From the NCBI GenBank assembly GCA_947346365.1, contig CANAAV010000004.1, forward strand, positions 1 to 64,000: 64,000 bases of DNA, in the 5' to 3' direction. This document shows, piece after piece, positions 61,069 to 64,000 of this stretch. The notes below the pieces were generated by a model that worked only from the letters and a program-made list of their open reading frames with translations, searched no databases and was not told where the DNA came from. Every line of letters begins with the position of its first letter. Positions within the stretch are counted from its first letter, which is position 1. The stretch is from an uncultured Flavonifractor sp. Lineage in GTDB: Bacteria > Bacillota > Clostridia > Oscillospirales > Oscillospiraceae. Made by a program: the position numbers and the translations under genes.

Positions 61069-62388
61069 TTAAGACGCGTTGCCCCGCGCCGGCGCGCCGC
61101 CGTGCTCCGAGCGGAGAGCCGCCGCGCCCAGGCGGGGGCGTTGGGTACGCTCCGGATCACGCTCGACAGTGGGGGCGGTTAGATTCTGAACGCTCTCCGC
61201 CGTAATCGTCACCTTAGTAATAGTGGGATCAGAGGGCACGTCATACATAAGCTGGTTCATGACCTCCTCCAGCACCGCCCGCAGGCCGCGGGCGCCGATT
61301 CCGCGGTCGATGGCCTTTTTCGCGGCCTCCTCCAGAGCGCCGGTCTCAAACGTCAGGTCCACCATGTCGTACTCCAGCAGCTTTTGATACTGCTTAACCA
61401 GGGCGTTCTTCGGCTCGGTCAAAATGCGCACCAGCTGCTCCTGATCCAAAGCGCTCAGCGTGGTAATCACTGGAAGACGGCCCACCAGCTCCGGAATAAT
61501 GCCAAATTTCAACAAGTCGTGGGGCTGCACCTGCTTGAGTATAGAAGAGGTATCCCGTTCCTTCCGGCTCTGTATATCCGCGCCAAACCCAATGGTCTTT
61601 TTGTCCAGGCGCTGCTCAATAATCTTCTCCATTCCATCAAAAGCGCCGCCACAGATGAAAAGAATATTTTTGGTGTTGATCTGAATAAATTCCTGATGGG
61701 GATGCTTGCGCCCGCCCTGGGGGGGAACGTTGGCAACCGTCCCCTCCAAAATCTTCAGCAGAGCCTGCTGTACGCCCTCGCCAGACACATCGCGCGTAAT
61801 GGAGGTATTCTCGCTCTTGCGGGCAATCTTGTCAATTTCATCCACATAGATAATTCCCCGCTCCGCCAGCTCCACGTCAAAATCGGCGGCCTGTACCAGG
61901 CGTAGCAGGATATTCTCCACGTCGTCGCCCACGTAACCCGCTTCCGTGAGGGTGGTGGCGTCCGCAATGGCAAAGGGAACCTTCAAAATCCGGGCCAGGG
62001 TCTGGGCAAATAGCGTTTTTCCGCAGCCAGTGGGCCCTAAGAGCAGAATATTGCTCTTTTGCAGCTCCACATCCTCCCCGCCGCCAAAATAGATCCGCTT
62101 ATAGTGGTTATACACCGCCACAGACAGAGCCACCTTGGCGTCCTCCTGGCCGATAATATACTGGTCCAACACACTGCGTATCTCCCGCGGAGTGGGAATT
62201 ACGTCTGGCATGTCCGAATCCAGCCGCTCCTCCTCCGGATCATAAGCGTCATCCAGAATACTCATGCACAGGTGTACGCATTCATTGCAGATATATGCGC
62301 CCGGCCCCGCGATAATGCGGGAAACCTGTTCCTGGTGCTTGCCGCAGAAAGAACAGCGGACGCTTTTACGGTCGTCGTTTTTTGGCAT
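61069..62388 (-). CDS. clpX: ClpXP unfoldase subunit ClpX
   Basis: ClpX unfolds tagged proteins and feeds them to ClpP. The 439-residue product has an N-terminal C4 zinc-binding domain ([20 protein letters not shown] then [10 protein letters not shown]), Walker [21 protein letters not shown], Walker [20 protein letters not shown], the ClpP loop (around [10 protein letters not shown], about residue 275) and sensor 2 [20 protein letters not shown]. The ~25-residue C-terminal tail ([18 protein letters not shown]) is rich in Arg and Ala and a little longer than usual. It lies after clpP. Confidence 0.97.
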   Translation of the reverse strand: MPKNDDRKSVRCSFCGKHQEQVSRIIAGPGAYICNECVHLCMSILDDAYDPEEERLDSDMPDVIPTPREIRSVLDQYIIGQEDAKVALSVAVYNHYKRIYFGGGEDVELQKSNILLLGPTGCGKTLFAQTLARILKVPFAIADATTLTEAGYVGDDVENILLRLVQAADFDVELAERGIIYVDEIDKIARKSENTSITRDVSGEGVQQALLKILEGTVANVPPQGGRKHPHQEFIQINTKNILFICGGAFDGMEKIIEQRLDKKTIGFGADIQSRKERDTSSILKQVQPHDLLKFGIIPELVGRLPVITTLSALDQEQLVRILTEPKNALVKQYQKLLEYDMVDLTFETGALEEAAKKAIDRGIGARGLRAVLEEVMNQLMYDVPSDPTITKVTITAESVQNLTAPTVERDPERTQRPRLGAAALRSEHGGAPARGNAS

Positions 62389-62470
62389 ATCGTTATCCTC
62401 ACTTCATCGGCTGCGCCAGCGGCAGTTTTGGGACAGGCCCAGCTCCCCCGTCCATTACAAACGTATTCTA

Positions 62471-62498
62471 GGGGAGCGGGGCAGTCACCCCGCTCCCC
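62471..62498 (-). terminator. clpP: Hairpin between clpP and clpX
   Basis: GGGGAGCGGGG and CCCCGCTCCCC form an 11-pair GC stem with a six-base loop, ten bases after the clpP stop. There is no T tract, so it may act as an attenuator or RNA 3'-end stabiliser between clpP and clpX. Confidence 0.6.
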
Positions 62499-62507
62499 CG
62501 CGCACCA

Positions 62508-63089
62508 TTATCTCTGGTAAATCACCTTGTCGATTAGGCCGTATTCTTTGGCCTCCTCGGCAGACATGAAGTTGTCCCGCTCACAGTCCGCGGTGACCAC
62601 CTCCAAAGGCTTTCCGGTATTCCCGGCCAGAATATGGTTCATCCGCTTTTTGATGACCTCCAGGCGCTTGAGATGAATGGCCATATCGGTAATCTGCCCC
62701 TGGGTGCCGGCGGAAGGCTGGTGAATCATAATCTCCGCATTGGGCAAGGCCAGCCGCTTTCCCTTGGCGCCGGAGGAGAGCAGAAACGCCCCCATACTGG
62801 CCGCCATTCCGATGCAGATGGTGGACACGTCGCACTTGATATACTGCATGGTATCATAAATCGCCATGCCGTCTGTGACAGAGCCGCCGGGGCTGTTAAT
62901 GTAAAACTGAATCTCCTTGTCCGGGTCCTGGGCCTCCAGATACAAAAGCTGAGCCACCACCAGGCTGGCAGTGGTAGCGTTGACCTCCTCCCCCAGAAAG
63001 ACGATGCGGTCATTCAGCAGCCGGGAGAAAATGTCATAGGACCGCTCCCCCCGGTTGGTCTGTTCTACTACGTAAGGCACTAAGCTCAT
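62508..63089 (-). CDS. clpP: ATP-dependent Clp protease proteolytic subunit
   Basis: A 193-residue serine protease of the ClpXP complex. [20 protein letters not shown], the catalytic Ser in [20 protein letters not shown], His in [15 protein letters not shown], and the Asp in the C-terminal region ([20 protein letters not shown]) are present. The first residues [20 protein letters not shown] form the axial loop. The length is the family norm. It lies between tig and clpX. Confidence 0.98.
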   Translation of the reverse strand: MSLVPYVVEQTNRGERSYDIFSRLLNDRIVFLGEEVNATTASLVVAQLLYLEAQDPDKEIQFYINSPGGSVTDGMAIYDTMQYIKCDVSTICIGMAASMGAFLLSSGAKGKRLALPNAEIMIHQPSAGTQGQITDMAIHLKRLEVIKKRMNHILAGNTGKPLEVVTADCERDNFMSAEEAKEYGLIDKVIYQR

Positions 63090-63173
63090 GATTTAGGAAT
63101 CTCCTTTGTCTTGATGTTGGACGCCCGCCTAGCCGCATGTGCCGGTCCAGGGCCGCCCAGACCACCCCACCCA

Positions 63174-63208
63174 GGGTGGGCAGTCTCTCTCCAACAGTAT
63201 GCCCACCC
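63174..63208. repeat. Inverted repeat between tig and clpP
   Basis: GGGTGGGCA (63174-63182) and TGCCCACCC (63200-63208) form a nine-pair stem with a 17-base loop, nine bases after the tig stop. No T tract follows on the minus strand. Confidence 0.55.
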
Positions 63209-63217
63209 AGCGCCGTC

Positions 63218-64000
63218 TTATTCCTCTGTCTTTTCCTCGTCGGCTTTCTTTGACGTCCGCTTGCGGACCGTCTTCTTGGGCTTCTCCCCTTCCTCGCCGG
63301 CTGGCTCGTCCGCGGCCTTCTTAGCGGCGGGCTTGCGGGTGCGCTTGGGCTTCTCTTCGGTGGACTCCTCCGCCTTAGCGGGGGCCTTACCAACCTTAGC
63401 GCTGTCATAGATAATATGCTCGGCCTTCCGGCTGGCCACATCCTGACGCACGTCGTGCTCACGGACGTTCTTCTTGATCTCCTCCACATCCATGTGGTAC
63501 TCCCCGCTCAGGCGCTGATACTCCGCCTCCAGCTCCTCGTCGGAGACCTGGATATTCTCGGCGGCGGCCACCGCGTCCAGCGCCAGCTCCCGGCGGATCT
63601 GTCCGGTGGCGGCCTCCGCCGCCTGCACCCGCAGGGAATTGACGTCCATGCCGGTCATCGCCAGATACTGCTCAAAGGGCAGGCCCTGGGAGGTAATGCG
63701 CCGGGCCATGTCGTTAACCAGGCTGTCCGCCCGGAACTCCACCATAGCGTCGGGGATGTCCACCTGCATATTGTTCATGACCTGCTCCATCAGCGCGTGC
63801 TCAAAATCGTGCTGCGCCTGATCCTCCCGGCGGGCCTTCAGCTTGGCCGACAGGTCGTCCTTAAACTCCTTCAGAGTGTCAAACTCAGACACATCCTTGG
63901 CAAACTCGTCGTCCAAGTCGGGCAGCTGTTTCTCCTTGACCTCGTGAACCTTGACCTTGAATACCACGGCCGCTCCTGCCAGGCCCTCGTGATACTCCTC
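63218..64000 (-). CDS. tig: Trigger factor, C-terminal part, with lysine/glutamate-rich tail
   Basis: The ribosome-associated chaperone. The frame is open to the right edge, so the N-terminal ribosome-binding domain and most of the PPIase domain lie outside. Visible are the end of the PPIase domain (YHEGLAGAAVVFKVKVHEVK), then the C-terminal chaperone domain (LPDLDDEFAKDVSEFDTLKE, RREDQAQHDFEHALMEQVMN, ITSQGLPFEQYLAMTGMD). The last ~60 residues are a repetitive Lys/Pro/Ala/Glu tail (EKPKRTRKPAAKKAADEPAG and similar), not part of the standard protein. It stands first in the tig-clpP-clpX-lon-ysxC run. Confidence 0.95.
   Translation of the reverse strand, partial: EEYHEGLAGAAVVFKVKVHEVKEKQLPDLDDEFAKDVSEFDTLKEFKDDLSAKLKARREDQAQHDFEHALMEQVMNNMQVDIPDAMVEFRADSLVNDMARRITSQGLPFEQYLAMTGMDVNSLRVQAAEAATGQIRRELALDAVAAAENIQVSDEELEAEYQRLSGEYHMDVEEIKKNVREHDVRQDVASRKAEHIIYDSAKVGKAPAKAEESTEEKPKRTRKPAAKKAADEPAGEEGEKPKKTVRKRTSKKADEEKTEE

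Overview
The window comes from a Gram-positive, endospore-forming member of the Clostridia. Gene content and GC-rich coding style suggest the Oscillospiraceae (Flavonifractor/Lawsonibacter/Oscillibacter-like); this placement is an inference. Spore formation is supported by a complete spoIIIAA-AH operon, a yunB homologue, a cotJC fragment and a SpoIID-domain protein. Most chromosomal genes read leftwards (minus strand).

1-11.6 kb: the right part of a prophage. A long leftward early operon runs from a divergent repressor/promoter switch (about 9.4-9.55 kb). It encodes two HTH proteins, a membrane-anchored lytic transglycosylase, a lambda-exonuclease-like nuclease, a Bet/RecT annealing protein, a DnaD-like replication protein, a DnaC-like loader, a RusA-like resolvase, two small zinc proteins, a Gp37/Gp68 protein and the start of a probable HD hydrolase. 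A rightward repressor and a large serine recombinase close the element. The recombinase ends a few tens of bases before a headless cotJC (spore-coat Mn-catalase) reading frame, so the prophage sits inside cotJC.

12.3-21.5 kb: ligA, a VanZ-family gene, yunB, a PLP enzyme of the aluminium-resistance family, three tandem M42 aminopeptidases, and murD behind a strong promoter and a structured leader. 21.8-28.5 kb: an Asp23 protein, the spoIIIA operon (mother-cell to forespore channel), and an ECF sigma/anti-sigma pair. 28.6-32.4 kb: lgt and two M16 peptidase-like genes (YmfF/YmfH pair). 32.8-39.9 kb: one giant gene for a cyclic beta-1,2-glucan synthase-like protein. 40.1-43.7 kb: a rightward, AT-richer, probably acquired cluster (GtrII-type glucosyltransferase, GtrB-type polyprenyl-P glycosyltransferase, methyltransferase) with two overlapping perfect palindromes in its leader.

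43.9-47.1 kb: a tightly coupled operon resembling vanG-type D-Ala-D-Ser peptidoglycan modification: VanG-like ligase, VanXY-like dipeptidase, a hexapeptide acyltransferase, and a soluble racemase carrying the Tyr-to-Asn change typical of VanT serine racemases. 47.3-49.5 kb: three rightward cell-wall/spore-type genes (SpoIID and peptidoglycan-binding domains). 49.6-56.5 kb: a his operon (hisZ-G-D-B-GNAT-H-A-F-I-E, no hisC). 56.5-64 kb: a small membrane protein, a FAH-family enzyme, ysxC, lon, clpX, clpP and the 3' part of tig.

The two most notable systems are the serine-recombinase prophage that splits a spore-coat gene, a candidate for developmentally controlled excision, and the vanG-like operon with a membrane-free VanT-type racemase.
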